The notes under the pieces were generated by a model, which did no database searches, was not told where the DNA came from, and saw nothing but the letters and a program-made list of their open reading frames with translations. A stretch of DNA of 32,109 bases from Porticoccaceae bacterium (GTDB taxonomy: Bacteria > Pseudomonadota > Gammaproteobacteria > Pseudomonadales > Porticoccaceae), in NCBI GenBank assembly GCA_023228865.1, contig JALOAH010000053.1, forward strand, positions 1-32,109. Reading direction: 5' to 3'. This document shows, in pieces, positions 1 to 8,735 of the stretch. Each line of letters opens with the position of its first letter. Positions within the stretch are counted from its first letter, which is position 1. The translations under genes and the position numbers were made by a program.

Positions 1-114
1 ATTTTCAACCCAGGAACAGAGTCCGCCGCAGCAATGCAACAACTCCAAAACAATGGCATTGACGTTGAGCAGGCCTGCACTCTGGTACTGTTGCGCACAG
101 GCCAGTTCGATTAA
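1..114 (+). CDS. CoA-binding domain protein, C-terminal fragment
   Basis: The first frame is open from the window edge to a TAA at 112-114 and gives 37 residues. The visible tail contains NPGTESAAA and ends ACTLVLLRTGQFD. From memory this matches the end of small CoA-binding (Rossmann, YccU-like) proteins, which finish with a similar 'NPGTEN...ACTLVLLRTGQ' stretch. The start and the nucleotide-binding glycines lie outside the window, so length and function cannot be verified. The assignment is by recall of the family ending and is moderate. Confidence 0.55.
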   Translation: MFNPGTESAAAMQQLQNNGIDVEQACTLVLLRTGQFD

Positions 115-141
115 CATGGCGAGTGGCGGTGGGATCGACTA

Positions 142-696
142 TCAGGGCGCCCAGCGAACGAAATCCCTGAAATAGCCTCTTGCGGCAATTATCCAGGAGG
201 GCATCGCCGCCCCCTCTCCCGCTGGCATGACATTCGAATAGGTTTTCAAAATGCCGTCCAGAATCTGCTCCTGAGCAGGCTCCACATCGACAAAAAGCAC
301 ATGCCGATTGTTGCGTAAATCGACCTGAAAGCGCCGAAATTCACTGTTTTGCTGCTGAAAACCCAAAAAACCACCTTCCCAGGTGCAAAAACCAACAACC
401 ACAATGGCCAGAAGCAAAAATGGCATCCAGCCGATTTGCTGTGACCAACCCATAAGATCCGTCAACAGCACAATCACAATAGCCACCAGGCTGCCAACAA
501 ACAATCCCTGCAAACCACCGTGAATCACGTTGGTTTTCATGAAATCGGCCACCGGGTGAAGGTGGTGAATTTCCAGCTCGGTCTCGCTGTTGCTGAGCAC
601 ATGTATTTGGTGCTCAGGAATACCTGCGGACATGAGGTCATTTTCCATTTCCTCGACCGCGTCAAGATCCTTGCTAACAAAATAATGTCTTTTCAT
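142..696 (-). CDS. Two-helix inner-membrane protein, YflT/DUF1269-like N-terminus
   Basis: This 184-residue protein has no name I can give with certainty. Residues 1-35 (MKRHYFVSKDLDAVEEM..) resemble the ferredoxin-like fold of YflT/DUF1269-type stress proteins, which begin with a strand and then a 'd.deAe.ai.eL...Gi....i.vls' helix. A glycine-rich first membrane helix (about residues 60-82) and a second (about 90-108) follow, then a soluble tail. I chose the ATG at 694-696 because GGGAG (703-707) lies six bases upstream of it. The ATG six bases further upstream would touch the ribosome site. It converges on the CoA-binding gene and is followed upstream by the SDR gene on the same strand. Confidence 0.6.
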   Translation of the reverse strand: MKRHYFVSKDLDAVEEMENDLMSAGIPEHQIHVLSNSETELEIHHLHPVADFMKTNVIHGGLQGLFVGSLVAIVIVLLTDLMGWSQQIGWMPFLLLAIVVVGFCTWEGGFLGFQQQNSEFRRFQVDLRNNRHVLFVDVEPAQEQILDGILKTYSNVMPAGEGAAMPSWIIAARGYFRDFVRWAP

Positions 697-856
697 ACCC
701 ATCTCCCGCAGCGGAAACGAGCCGCTGCTCTTAAGACTAGGCGATGGTATGGATTATGAAAAGAAACTCACAGTAACGAATACTCACATAAGGGGTTTTT
801 TTCATAACAAAAAATACTATTGCGCCAGTTTTGCGACCATTCACAGACAAGGACAT

Positions 857-1690
857 TTACCGAGCCAAAAATTCTTCCGCGGCCTGCACCGCTTCCGTGG
901 CAAAGGTGCCCATGGTCACTGCTGTACAACCGCCGTCCACTGGAATGACGGCACCATTGACATAGGCGGAACTGTCACTACCAAGGAAAACAGCCACTTC
1001 GGCAATATCTCGAGGATAGCCGACGCGGCCACCGGGCTGGGTTTTAGCCAGGCGCGCGGCAAGAAAGGTTTCAAATTCAGAGGCCTTGTCGGCGGTTATA
1101 CCAAAAGCCGAGGCCATGATAGGGGTCATGATGACGCCGGGGCAAATTGCGTTACTGCGAATGTTGTCCCGGCCAAATTCAGCCACCGCCTGGCGAACGA
1201 TACCGAGAACACTGTGCTTGGCGACTGTGTATGCTGCCGAAGACCAACCGCCTTCTATTCCCGCAGCGCTGGCCGTGGAAATAATCGAACCGCCAGTGCC
1301 CTGCTTGAGGAACTGCCGCCCCGCATACTTGTGACCAGACACCACCGAAGTGGTGAGCAACGCAAGGGTTTTCGACATACCTTCTGCGGTGAGATCAACA
1401 ATCGCGGCACGATCACCGCCGGTTCCGGCATTGTTAAACATGATATCGAGTTTGCCGAAACGATCCACGGCGGTGTCAACCAGGGCTTCAATTGCGGCAT
1501 CGTCAGTGACATCTGTGAACTTGTAAACCACCTTGCCGGGGAAACGGGTTTCCAGATCAGCGCCGAGATCATCCTGAATATCGCCGACAACAACGGAGGC
1601 TCCTTCAGCAACAAAAAGTTCTACTGTTGCCAGGCCAATGCCGCTCACACCCCCGGTAATAACAGCGACTTTATTTTCAAGCTTGCCCAT
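857..1690 (-). CDS. Short-chain dehydrogenase/reductase (SDR), NAD(P)-dependent
   Basis: A 277-residue classical SDR oxidoreductase. The cofactor motif TGGVSGIG is near residue 13, with NNAG near residue 87. The catalytic serine lies in GSIISTAS and the catalytic pair in YTVAK. An acidic residue after the second strand (VVVGDIQDD) suggests NAD preference, as is usual in this family. The C-terminus (GAVIPVDGG) is typical, followed by a longer than usual tail. The start is the ATG at 1688-1690, with AGAGGA seven bases upstream. A further 13 codons are open upstream but lack a ribosome site. The substrate cannot be told from sequence. No pathway partner is adjacent. Confidence 0.85.
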   Translation of the reverse strand: MGKLENKVAVITGGVSGIGLATVELFVAEGASVVVGDIQDDLGADLETRFPGKVVYKFTDVTDDAAIEALVDTAVDRFGKLDIMFNNAGTGGDRAAIVDLTAEGMSKTLALLTTSVVSGHKYAGRQFLKQGTGGSIISTASAAGIEGGWSSAAYTVAKHSVLGIVRQAVAEFGRDNIRSNAICPGVIMTPIMASAFGITADKASEFETFLAARLAKTQPGGRVGYPRDIAEVAVFLGSDSSAYVNGAVIPVDGGCTAVTMGTFATEAVQAAEEFLAR

Positions 1691-1706
1691 ATGAATTTCC
1701 TCTAAA

Positions 1707-1712
1707 ATTATA
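1707..1712 (-). promoter_or_regulatory. Candidate -10 box of the SDR gene
   Basis: A perfect TATAAT reads on the minus strand 16 bases upstream of the SDR start codon. No good -35 box is found at 16-18 bases, so the transcript would have a very short leader and may depend on an activator. This is inference from one hexamer. Confidence 0.3.
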
Positions 1713-1729
1713 GTTATGCGCAGACCCAA

Positions 1730-2052
1730 GGCTCGGAGCCGACGCTTAAAAACTCGACAAATCTTTGAGTATCGACAGACTAACCACCCTCGCGAATTAA
1801 AGCAAGTGGCTATTCAGTACGCTTTTGCCACAGCTCAAACAGCAGTGACAAAAGCCGTTGGCAGCGCCTGTCATTGTCTACACCCTGCCCGCCTGATTGA
1901 ATCGAGGTCACAGATAATCACCGTCCCCATGGCCGTCAATTCCCAAGCAACAACGAATTCGATATAGTCGCCAAATGTTATCGCAGCAAATCAATAGTAG
2001 CGCCTGATTAGCGTAGAATGGTTGCGTTGATCACCCAGACTCAAGGACTCGA
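1730..2052. other. Divergent intergenic region between SDR and desuccinylase-like gene
   Basis: About 320 bases separate two divergently transcribed genes. I see no convincing coding frame. The open frame at 1716-1967 on the plus strand has no ribosome site and no recognisable protein. TAGAAT at 2014-2019 could be the -10 box of the plus-strand gene, and AAGGA is placed five bases before its ATG. No strong operator palindrome is visible. Confidence 0.4.
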
Positions 2053-3291
2053 ATGTTGACATCAAAACGATATTCACTGGTTATCCGCACAATTGTCATT
2101 GCACTGCTCCTGCAAGTACCAGCGGCTTTCAGCACAGAAAATCAGGATGATGAAGACTACAGCGCCATGCCGGTGGAACCTGAAGCCCAAAAGGGCAAGG
2201 GCTTTAAGTTCAGCTTTAAATTTCCCTTTTTCAAGCTTGACAAGGAAGAGGACAAAATAGTCCACGGTGGCATATCCATTCTCGGTCACGCCATTCCTCC
2301 AGCCACCTCGACACGACTTTACTGGGAGCCTCAGGACACCTTTGAGAGCATTGCCGCCCCCACCCCCGTGCTGGTACTCAATGGTGCCACGCCAGGTCCG
2401 ACTCTATGTCTTACAGGAGCAGTACACGGCGACGAAATCAACGGCATAGAAATTATTCGCCGCGTTTTTTTTGAGGTAGACCCTCTCGATCTTTCCGGTG
2501 TGCTGATGGGTATTCCCATTGTCAACCAGATGGGCTTTCGCCTGACCTCCCGCTACCTCCCCGACCGCAGGGATTTGAACCGCTATTTTCCCGGCGACCC
2601 CAAGGGCAGTTCTGCATCTCGCATTGCCTACACCTTTTTTAACGAAGTGATTGTCAACTGCGATGCTCTTGTCGATATCCATACAGGGTCTTTTCATCGC
2701 ACCAATGCCCCCCAGTTGCGCGCCGATATGCGCAGCGAAAAGGTCGCCCAGCTGGTTCACGGCTTTGGTGGCATGATCGTACTGCATAGCGAGGGCGCCA
2801 AGGGCACCCTGCGCAGAGCCGCCGTGGATGCGGGCATTCCCTCAGTCACCCTCGAAGCGGGAGAACCCATGCGCATTCAGGAAGAGGTGGTTGCAGACGG
2901 TGTCGAACGCATTCGCAATCTGATGACAAATCTCAGCATGTACAAACAGCCCAAGTTCTGGTCTGACGCCGAACCCATCTACGTCAACTCGCGCTGGGTG
3001 CGCAGCGAACAGGGCGGACTGCTGCTAAGTACGGTGAAAGTGGGCGATAAAGTTGTGCCGGGAGACAAACTCGGCGATGTTGTAAACCCCATCAACAACA
3101 AGATTTTTCCAATGGTTTCACCGTACAAAGGACGGGTCATTGGCATGGCGCTAAACCAGGTTGTTATGCCCGGCTATGCCGCCTACCACATTGGAATTGA
3201 GGCCACCGAAACATCACTGGAGCTGGTGGAAGCCAAGCCAAGCGGTGCCAATGGCAAACCGGCGGCCACGGATCTGCCAGAATCTGATTAG
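2053..3291 (+). CDS. Exported succinylglutamate desuccinylase/aspartoacylase family protein
   Basis: A 412-residue member of the AstE/AspA zinc amidohydrolase family (related to M14 carboxypeptidases). Zinc ligands are visible in GAVHGDEING (His, Glu, about residues 124-128) and in LVDIHTG (His). The substrate-side arginines appear in RRDLNRYFPG. A C-terminal beta domain (about 315-390) contains a lipoyl-like VKVGDKVVPGDKLG turn. Unlike cytosolic AstE, it begins with a hydrophobic signal-like segment (residues 10-28) and a charged linker (31-70), so the enzyme probably acts outside the cytoplasm. The start ATG has AAGGA five bases upstream. The family hydrolyses N-acyl amino acids. The real substrate is unknown, and no arginine-succinyltransferase genes lie nearby. 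Confidence 0.8.
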   Translation: MLTSKRYSLVIRTIVIALLLQVPAAFSTENQDDEDYSAMPVEPEAQKGKGFKFSFKFPFFKLDKEEDKIVHGGISILGHAIPPATSTRLYWEPQDTFESIAAPTPVLVLNGATPGPTLCLTGAVHGDEINGIEIIRRVFFEVDPLDLSGVLMGIPIVNQMGFRLTSRYLPDRRDLNRYFPGDPKGSSASRIAYTFFNEVIVNCDALVDIHTGSFHRTNAPQLRADMRSEKVAQLVHGFGGMIVLHSEGAKGTLRRAAVDAGIPSVTLEAGEPMRIQEEVVADGVERIRNLMTNLSMYKQPKFWSDAEPIYVNSRWVRSEQGGLLLSTVKVGDKVVPGDKLGDVVNPINNKIFPMVSPYKGRVIGMALNQVVMPGYAAYHIGIEATETSLELVEAKPSGANGKPAATDLPESD

Positions 3292-3306
3292 CCAGAATAC
3301 AGGCGG

Positions 3307-3555
3307 CTAGCCCGGAAATTGCACCAGTTGCCTGAATTTTCGCACCGAGATCGTTCGACTTGAGGGTGCTCGTGAGCGTAACCGCTGCCATAGCAACGTC
3401 GGAGCGAGCCTGTGCGCTCAAATCGGGCGAGATCCAGTGAAAAACAGGCAAACGTAGCCGGTAGCAAACTGTTACCGAGCTGCAATGATGTTTAAGCCTG
3501 TTATACCCGCGCAAAACTCAGATTTCAGCCTGTACTGGTGCAATTTCCGGGCTAG
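3307..3555. mobile_element. 249-bp MITE-like element with perfect 22-bp terminal inverted repeats
   Basis: Bases 3307-3328 and 3534-3555 are exact reverse complements of 22 bases. If the palindromic outer CTAG on each side is the duplicated target, the terminal repeat is CCCGGAAATTGCACCAGT (18 bases). The interior has no convincing gene. Frames through it give short proteins without start signals. It sits between the 3' ends of the desuccinylase-like gene and the convergent cold-shock gene. The size and structure fit a non-autonomous miniature element mobilised by a transposase encoded elsewhere. The transposase family is not identified. Confidence 0.7.
3360..3479 (+). repeat. Interspersed repeat, copy 1 (core inside the 249-bp element)
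   Basis: This stretch aligns over most of its length with 28447-28546 in the same orientation. Shared blocks include CGCTGCCATA, CAAATC, GGCGAGATC, TAGCAAAC and GTTACCGAG. Copy 1 is about 20 bases longer because of two small indels. It is a dispersed repeat family of the genome. It carries no gene that I recognise. Confidence 0.7.
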
Positions 3556-3580
3556 AGCAAAAAAGTGCGCAATCCCGCTA

Positions 3581-3614
3581 TAAAAAAACCCCGGCTAGCG
3601 TCCTAACCGAGGTT
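3581..3614 (-). terminator. Rho-independent terminator of the cold-shock gene
   Basis: Read on the minus strand, AACCTCGG and CCGGGGTT form an 8-bp stem (one G-U pair) around a 12-base loop. They are followed directly by a run of T. It begins 23 bases after the cspA-type stop codon. Confidence 0.75.
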
Positions 3615-3637
3615 TTCGGTTTTCAATACACAGGGCA

Positions 3638-3844
3638 TTAAACCAGTTTTACATCTTCCGCCTGGGGGCCTTTCTGTCCCTGAGCGACGCGAAACTCTAC
3701 GCGCTGCCCCTCTTCAAGCTTTTTAAAGCCATCACCAACGATTGCCCGGTAGTGAACAAACACATCCGGACCATTATCCTGCTGAATAAACCCATAACCC
3801 TTTTCAGAGTTAAACCATTTGACAGTGCCTGTAGTAGTAGACAT
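3638..3844 (-). CDS. Cold-shock protein (CspA family)
   Basis: A 68-residue single cold-shock domain protein, the usual length of the family. Both nucleic-acid-binding motifs are present: RNP1 as KGYGFI and RNP2 as VFVHY. The opening [11 protein letters not shown] is typical. It would bind single-stranded RNA/DNA and melt RNA secondary structure. The ATG at 3842-3844 has AAGG seven bases upstream. The open frame runs far upstream only because the leader lacks stops. Which paralogue it is (CspA, CspD or other) cannot be decided. An own promoter, a leader of about 160 bases and a terminator make it a single-gene unit. Confidence 0.95.
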   Translation of the reverse strand: MSTTTGTVKWFNSEKGYGFIQQDNGPDVFVHYRAIVGDGFKKLEEGQRVEFRVAQGQKGPQAEDVKLV

Positions 3845-4002
3845 AACTAAACCTTTGTGAAACCTAAAAAACCCTTGCGGGGTATAACGAATAAAGTCCT
3901 GACGGACGTTGCGCGGGAAAGCCAGAGATTGCTTATGACTACATACGAGCACTTCGGGAAGGATCTTCGAACGATGTACACTAAGAATACTGATTTCCAA
4001 CA
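3845..4002 (-). promoter_or_regulatory. Long 5' leader of the cold-shock gene
   Basis: If transcription starts about seven bases after the -10 box, the mRNA has a leader near 157 nt. Long leaders that act as temperature-responsive RNA are known for cspA-type genes. Here only the length and position support that role. No cold-box sequence was confirmed. Confidence 0.45.
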
Positions 4003-4008
4003 ACATTA

Positions 4009-4036
4009 AATATAAGCATTGATTGTGAAATGTCAA
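4009..4036 (-). promoter_or_regulatory. Sigma-70 promoter of the cold-shock gene
   Basis: On the minus strand a consensus -35 TTGACA (4031-4036) is followed after 16 bases by TATATT (4009-4014). Confidence 0.65.
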
Positions 4037-4407
4037 CGAACTTAACTTGGTTTTTTTGCAGTAAAAAGCGGAATTCTTGCTACACTTGGGGCGCCGGAGA
4101 GTTGGCGGCAAAAAAAATCTCCCTGCCATATCAGCGAAATCAGGACAACCCGCAAAAAACGTCCAAATTTCTCCCCTGAGAGCCTTTAATTCCGCCCGCT
4201 ATAAAAATACACTCTCAGAGGATGCCGAGCTCAGCCATTCGCAGCCAAGGAAAGTCCCGCGTGCGTCATTTTTGAGCAATTTTGAGGGGAGTAACCATAC
4301 TCTTTAAGGATAAATTGATTAAAAAACGACCAAATTCGACTTTTTTTGTGGCTGGCCAACCCTGAGTCCGACAGCCGTCTAGCCACCCACCCTACTCTGG
4401 AGCAACA
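4037..4407. other. Intergenic region upstream of dienelactone hydrolase
   Basis: About 370 bases upstream of the divergent hydrolase gene. It is AT-rich with many A and T runs and no supported coding frame. TGGAG five bases before the ATG at 4408 is the ribosome site. I cannot assign a promoter with confidence. Confidence 0.4.
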
Positions 4408-5127
4408 ATGACTATTCAAACTCGCCTTATCGAATACCGCGATGGTGACACCCTTCTGGAAGGGTTCCTTGCCTGGGATGACAGTATCACCGGCGCCCGC
4501 CCCGCTGTAGCCATTTCCCACGCCTGGAGCGGACGGCAAGATTTCGAATGCGACAAAGCGAAAAAACTGGCGGAATTAGGCTATGCGGGCTTTGCCTTGG
4601 ATATGTTCGGCAAAGGGGTTCGCGGACAAAACAACGAAGAAAATAGCGCACTGATAACACCATTTTTGCATGATCGCGCCATGCTGCAAAAGAGAATCAA
4701 TCTGGCCATAGCGGTGCTTCGTCAACAGCCGGAAGTCGACCCGGCCAAGGTCGGTGCCATGGGTTTCTGTTTTGGCGGTCTCTGCGTCCTCGACCTGGCG
4801 CGCAGCGGCAGCGATGTCAAAGGCGTAGTCAGTTTTCACGGCCTGTTTAATCCTCCGGGAAATACCGCAGGCACCAAAATCAGCGCCAGCGTTCTCTGTC
4901 TGCACGGCTACGACGATCCTATGGCGCCACCCCAAAGTGTCCTTGAACTCGCTGCCGAGCTCAGCGCTGCGGGCGCCGACTGGCAATTGCACGCATACGG
5001 CAATACAGTTCATGCTTTCACCAACCCAGATGCTCAGGATCCCGGATTTGGCACCGTTTACGATGCCACTGCCGACCGCCGTTCCTGGATCGCCATGCAA
5101 AACTTTTTCGCGGAAATTTTTGCCTGA
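4408..5127 (+). CDS. Dienelactone hydrolase family protein
   Basis: A 239-residue alpha/beta hydrolase. The nucleophile is the cysteine of GFCFGG (about residue 119), the hallmark of dienelactone hydrolases. The acid is in HGYDDP and the histidine in NTVHAFT, which completes a Cys-Asp-His triad. Many family members hydrolyse esters or lactones in catabolism, but this branch is usually uncharacterised. The ATG has TGGAG five bases upstream. The glutamine amidotransferase gene follows after 33 bases on the same strand, so the two are probably cotranscribed. Confidence 0.88.
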   Translation: MTIQTRLIEYRDGDTLLEGFLAWDDSITGARPAVAISHAWSGRQDFECDKAKKLAELGYAGFALDMFGKGVRGQNNEENSALITPFLHDRAMLQKRINLAIAVLRQQPEVDPAKVGAMGFCFGGLCVLDLARSGSDVKGVVSFHGLFNPPGNTAGTKISASVLCLHGYDDPMAPPQSVLELAAELSAAGADWQLHAYGNTVHAFTNPDAQDPGFGTVYDATADRRSWIAMQNFFAEIFA

Positions 5128-5160
5128 ACCCGTTGCAATTTTTTGCCAGGATTCCGCCCT

Positions 5161-5865
5161 ATGCGCGCCCACTATCTGCAACATGTTCCCTTTGAAGGTC
5201 TGGGCGCCATTGAGCCCTGGCTGACGGCCGCTGGCTACCGCATCACCCAGACATCCTTTTATGACGCCTCCAGCGCGCTGCCAAAGCCTGAAGACATTGA
5301 TTTTTTATTGGTCATGGGCGGCCCCATGAGCGTCAACGACGAGCATCAGTATTCGTGGCTTAAGCGGGAAAAACAATTTATTGCTGACGTGATAGCGGCT
5401 GGCAAGGCAGTTTTGGGGATTTGTCTCGGCGCCCAGCTTATCGCTGCGGTTTCCGGAGCCAGTGTCTACGCGAACAAGGCCAGGGAAATCGGCTGGTTTC
5501 CTGTAGAAAGCACGGTTTCAGCGGATTCGGCGGTATTCCGGTTTCCGTCGCGCCTGGATGTCTTTCATTGGCACGGCGAAACCTTTGATCTGCCGGTAGG
5601 GGCAACACGCCTCGCCTCCACTGCCGCATGCGAAAATCAGGCCTTTCAACTGGGCTCTGCCGTTATAGGACTGCAGTTTCACCTCGAGACCACAGGGGAT
5701 TCCGCCCGCCAATTGGTGGCCAATTGTGGCAACGAGCTCACAGATGAACCTTATATACAGACCGCTGCAGAAATTCTCTCAGCGCCCCTGGAAAAATACC
5801 AGTCAGCGCACCAGTTGATGGCTGAAGTTCTGCTGTTTCTCCACAATCAAGTACGGATCAGTTAG
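5161..5865 (+). CDS. Class I glutamine amidotransferase (GATase1)
   Basis: A 234-residue stand-alone class I glutamine amidotransferase, related to the GMP-synthase N-domain. The nucleophile elbow is GICLGAQL (Cys about residue 89). The catalytic His-x-Glu is in LQFHLETTG. Such proteins release ammonia from glutamine or act on gamma-glutamyl compounds. No synthetase domain is fused or adjacent. I use the ATG at 5161 with AGGA about nine bases upstream. An upstream TTG at 5143 lacks a ribosome site. Its last four bases (TTAG) overlap the stop codon of the convergent VOC gene. Confidence 0.88.
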   Translation: MRAHYLQHVPFEGLGAIEPWLTAAGYRITQTSFYDASSALPKPEDIDFLLVMGGPMSVNDEHQYSWLKREKQFIADVIAAGKAVLGICLGAQLIAAVSGASVYANKAREIGWFPVESTVSADSAVFRFPSRLDVFHWHGETFDLPVGATRLASTAACENQAFQLGSAVIGLQFHLETTGDSARQLVANCGNELTDEPYIQTAAEILSAPLEKYQSAHQLMAEVLLFLHNQVRIS

Positions 5866-6293
5866 GGCTCAGGAATCTCCTGACTTGCTGCCAATACCGC
5901 ACCTGGGCCCAAAGGCTGGCCGTAACTGAATTCAACGTAATTGCCATTGGGATCTTTGAGGCCGCAGTAGTAACCAACGGGAAAGGGTTCTTTTCTCGGC
6001 GGCCATACCAGGCACCCTTTTCTTTCGGCTCTTCTGGCCACCTCGTCGACAGCATCCTCAGCAAACCCGAAATGGCGATAGTCATCTTCCGCCAGCTGTA
6101 AGTCTGCCCCTTGATTCATGATGACAAAAATAAAATCCTGCTCTCGCCCTGGCTCTGCCATCCACACGATCTTTTTTGTTCCCGCTTCGCGCTGGTGGAC
6201 AATGTTCATGCGGCAAAAATCTTTATAGAACTCAATGGTATCCTCAAGATTGTCGACATGCAGCGCAATATGGGTCATTCGTGGGGTATACAT
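5862..6293 (-). CDS. VOC family protein (glyoxalase/bleomycin-resistance fold)
   Basis: A 143-residue vicinal-oxygen-chelate protein with two beta-alpha-beta modules. The first carries the metal-side histidine in THIALHVDNLEDTIEFY. The second ends in the typical DPNGNYVEFSYG, with the metal-side glutamate. This family includes glyoxalase I, ring-cleaving dioxygenases and resistance proteins; the particular reaction is not predictable here. The ATG at 6291-6293 has GGAG six bases upstream. The frame is open for 19 codons further but without a start signal. It overlaps the convergent amidotransferase gene by four bases. Confidence 0.85.
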   Translation of the reverse strand: MYTPRMTHIALHVDNLEDTIEFYKDFCRMNIVHQREAGTKKIVWMAEPGREQDFIFVIMNQGADLQLAEDDYRHFGFAEDAVDEVARRAERKGCLVWPPRKEPFPVGYYCGLKDPNGNYVEFSYGQPLGPGAVLAASQEIPEP

Positions 6294-6410
6294 AACCTTC
6301 TCCGCATTGCGTCGATAATAAAGTCTGTGCAAGGCTTGCCGTTTTCGCAAGTCTAGTCCGACTTAGGATTGATGCACGGTTTGCGGTAACAGCCGCGAAC
6401 GACGCCAGAT

Positions 6411-7016
6411 TTAAAAATTGGCAGGATTTCTAGGCTGCGCCGTGGCAAAAATCTGCCTGACCAGAGAGGCGTCATTTTCGCTGTCATCACTGGCCTGCAT
6501 GGGCGGATGGATACAGAGCTCTCTGCGACAAAAATCAAGAGTCACGGGAACAATTGGACAGGGGGTTTCTCGGGCGATACGGGAAAAACCGGTTTTAAGT
6601 TTTGCCACAGGGCTGCGGGTTCCCTCCGGGGTGATTCCCAGAAGCAATTGATTAGCCCGACGCAATTCCCCGGCAATATCAGCGGCAAAACCTTCAGCTT
6701 TTGTCCGATTGACCGGAATACCCCCCAGCCAGACCATCAGCCGCCCCAGCGGTTTTCTGAACAATGTGTGCTTGCCCAGCCAGTGAATGTTGATATCGAG
6801 AGCCAGCATGGCGACCATGGCGACAACAAAATCCCAGTTGGAGGTATGGGGGCCTACCACCAACACCATCTTGTTATCATCGGGAACTTCTCCTCGAAGA
6901 CGCCAGCCCGCAGCACAAAACACAGCGTTTGCCAGGCGGCGCACCCAGGCAGACCGATATGCCCGATGATGGCCAGGCACCCACCGTGCAAGGTTTTCAG
7001 ACTCGGTATCGGCCAC
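6411..7016 (-). CDS. PlsC-like lysophospholipid acyltransferase
   Basis: A protein of about 201 residues with the acyltransferase block I HTSNWD (H-x4-D catalytic motif) and block III PEGTRS. Block II-like IPVNRTKAE lies between them. Such enzymes transfer acyl chains to lysophospholipids or related acceptors at the inner membrane. There is no ATG. The choice is GTG at 7014-7016, with AAGAAG eight bases upstream. TTG at 7020-7022 is possible but too close to that site. It begins 38 bases after the RF3 stop codon on the same strand and may be its operon partner. Confidence 0.85.
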   Translation of the reverse strand: MADTESENLARWVPGHHRAYRSAWVRRLANAVFCAAGWRLRGEVPDDNKMVLVVGPHTSNWDFVVAMVAMLALDINIHWLGKHTLFRKPLGRLMVWLGGIPVNRTKAEGFAADIAGELRRANQLLLGITPEGTRSPVAKLKTGFSRIARETPCPIVPVTLDFCRRELCIHPPMQASDDSENDASLVRQIFATAQPRNPANF

Positions 7017-7054
7017 AAGCAAGGCTTCTTAGCAGTCTCCACGACGGGCAGGCA

Positions 7055-8635
7055 TCAGTGTTCTCTGGTGGCGAAAAATCTGACATCCGGATGCCTTTCC
7101 TGGGTAAGACTGAGATTCACCCTGGTTGGCGCCAGATAGGTAAGATGACCACCACCATCGATGGCAAGGTTTTCCGGCACTTTCGCCTTCAGTTTTTCAA
7201 TTTCCTTGGCAGACGACGCCTCCACCCAACGGGCGGTGCTGATATTTACCGGCTCGTAGAGTGCATCGACACCATATTCGTCCTTGAGACGGTAGGCCAC
7301 CACCTCAAACTGCAATTGACCCACGGCGCCAACCACCACATCGTTGTTATTGATGGGAAAAAACACCTGGGTAGAACCCTCCTCCGATAGCTGTTGCAAG
7401 CCCTTGTGCAATTGTTTCGCCTTGAGAGGGTCGCGCATACGAATACGGCGAAAAAGTTCGGGGGCAAAATGGGGAACGCCGGTAAATTTGAGGTTTTCCC
7501 CATCGGTAAAGGTATCGCCGATCTGAATAGTGCCGTGATTGTGCAGGCCAATAATATCCCCGGCGATGGCCTCTTCAACGTTTTCCCGTTCACCGGCGAG
7601 AAAGGTGACCGCATCGGCAATGCGAATATCCTTGCCGAGGCGCACATGGCGCATTTTCATACCCTGCTGATAGCTGCCGGAGCAAATGCGCATAAAGGCG
7701 ATACGATCCCGGTGCTTGGGATCCATATTCGCTTGAATTTTAAAAATAAAGCCACTGAATTTTTCTTCACTGGCAGCAACCACGCGCGTTTCCGCCTGGC
7801 GAGGTTGAGGGGGCGGCGCCCAGTCGACGAAATGATCGAGCATTTCCCGAACACCGAAATTCGACAGCGCGGTGCCAAAAAATACCGGCGTCATTTCGCC
7901 CCTCAGGTAGGCTTGAAGATCAAACTCATGGGTAGCGCCGCGCACCAGTTCAATTTCATTGCGCGTACTTTCATAGTCCATACCCAGCAACTTGCGGGCG
8001 TCATCAGACTCCAACCCCTCAATGCGAATATCATCGGGAATGGTGTGACCTTTGCCGGATTGATAGACATGAATACTGTCTGCATACAGGTTATAGACCC
8101 CTTTAAACTGTTTGCCCATGCCCAGCGGCCAGTTGATGGGGGCAGCGGCAATTTTCAGCACAGATTCTATTTCGTCGAGAACCTCGATGGGATCGCGCAT
8201 ATCCCGATCCATCTTGTTGATAAAGCTGAGAATGGGCGTGTCCCGCAGGCGGCACACATCCATGAGTTTGATGGTGCGATCTTCCACACCTTTGGCGCCA
8301 TCGATAACCATCAGCACAGAGTCAACAGCCGTCAGGGTTCTGTAGGTATCCTCGGAAAAGTCTTCGTGACCCGGCGTATCCAGCAGGTTGACCACCCGGC
8401 CTTTGTAGGGGAACTGCATCACCGACGAAGTCACGGAAATTCCCCGCTCCTTTTCCATTGCCATCCAGTCGGACGTGGCGTGACGATCGCTTTTTTTGCC
8501 TTTGACTGTGCCCGCTATCTGAATCAACTGACCGAACAGGAGCAGCTTTTCGGTGATAGTGGTTTTACCCGCATCCGGGTGCGAGATAATGGCAAAAGTA
8601 CGGCGTTTGGCCAGGTCTTGCAGAAAATTACCCAT
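7055..8635 (-). CDS. prfC: Peptide chain release factor 3 (RF3)
   Basis: A 526-residue translational GTPase, close to the usual 529 residues. It promotes release of RF1/RF2 from the ribosome after termination. The G1 motif is SHPDAGKTT (residues 18-26). G3 is DTPGHED and G4 is NKMD. The sequence follows E. coli RF3 almost motif for motif, ending YPDV-like then TREH. The ATG at 8633-8635 begins [16 protein letters not shown], aligned with the E. coli start. Eleven more codons are open upstream but add nothing conserved. The PlsC-like gene lies immediately downstream. Confidence 0.97.
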   Translation of the reverse strand: MGNFLQDLAKRRTFAIISHPDAGKTTITEKLLLFGQLIQIAGTVKGKKSDRHATSDWMAMEKERGISVTSSVMQFPYKGRVVNLLDTPGHEDFSEDTYRTLTAVDSVLMVIDGAKGVEDRTIKLMDVCRLRDTPILSFINKMDRDMRDPIEVLDEIESVLKIAAAPINWPLGMGKQFKGVYNLYADSIHVYQSGKGHTIPDDIRIEGLESDDARKLLGMDYESTRNEIELVRGATHEFDLQAYLRGEMTPVFFGTALSNFGVREMLDHFVDWAPPPQPRQAETRVVAASEEKFSGFIFKIQANMDPKHRDRIAFMRICSGSYQQGMKMRHVRLGKDIRIADAVTFLAGERENVEEAIAGDIIGLHNHGTIQIGDTFTDGENLKFTGVPHFAPELFRRIRMRDPLKAKQLHKGLQQLSEEGSTQVFFPINNNDVVVGAVGQLQFEVVAYRLKDEYGVDALYEPVNISTARWVEASSAKEIEKLKAKVPENLAIDGGGHLTYLAPTRVNLSLTQERHPDVRFFATREH

Positions 8636-8735
8636 GGATGGCGTGTGTCCAGAATGAAAACCCGCCATTATAGCGACGACCTCTGCGTTTGTCCCTCACT
8701 GCCATTTGGCCGCGTCAGGCCCGCCCCTGAAAATC

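Noticed and set aside
749..1705. A 318-codon plus-strand frame opposite the SDR gene
   Set aside because: It is antisense to a well-supported SDR with all catalytic motifs. It has no motif of its own.
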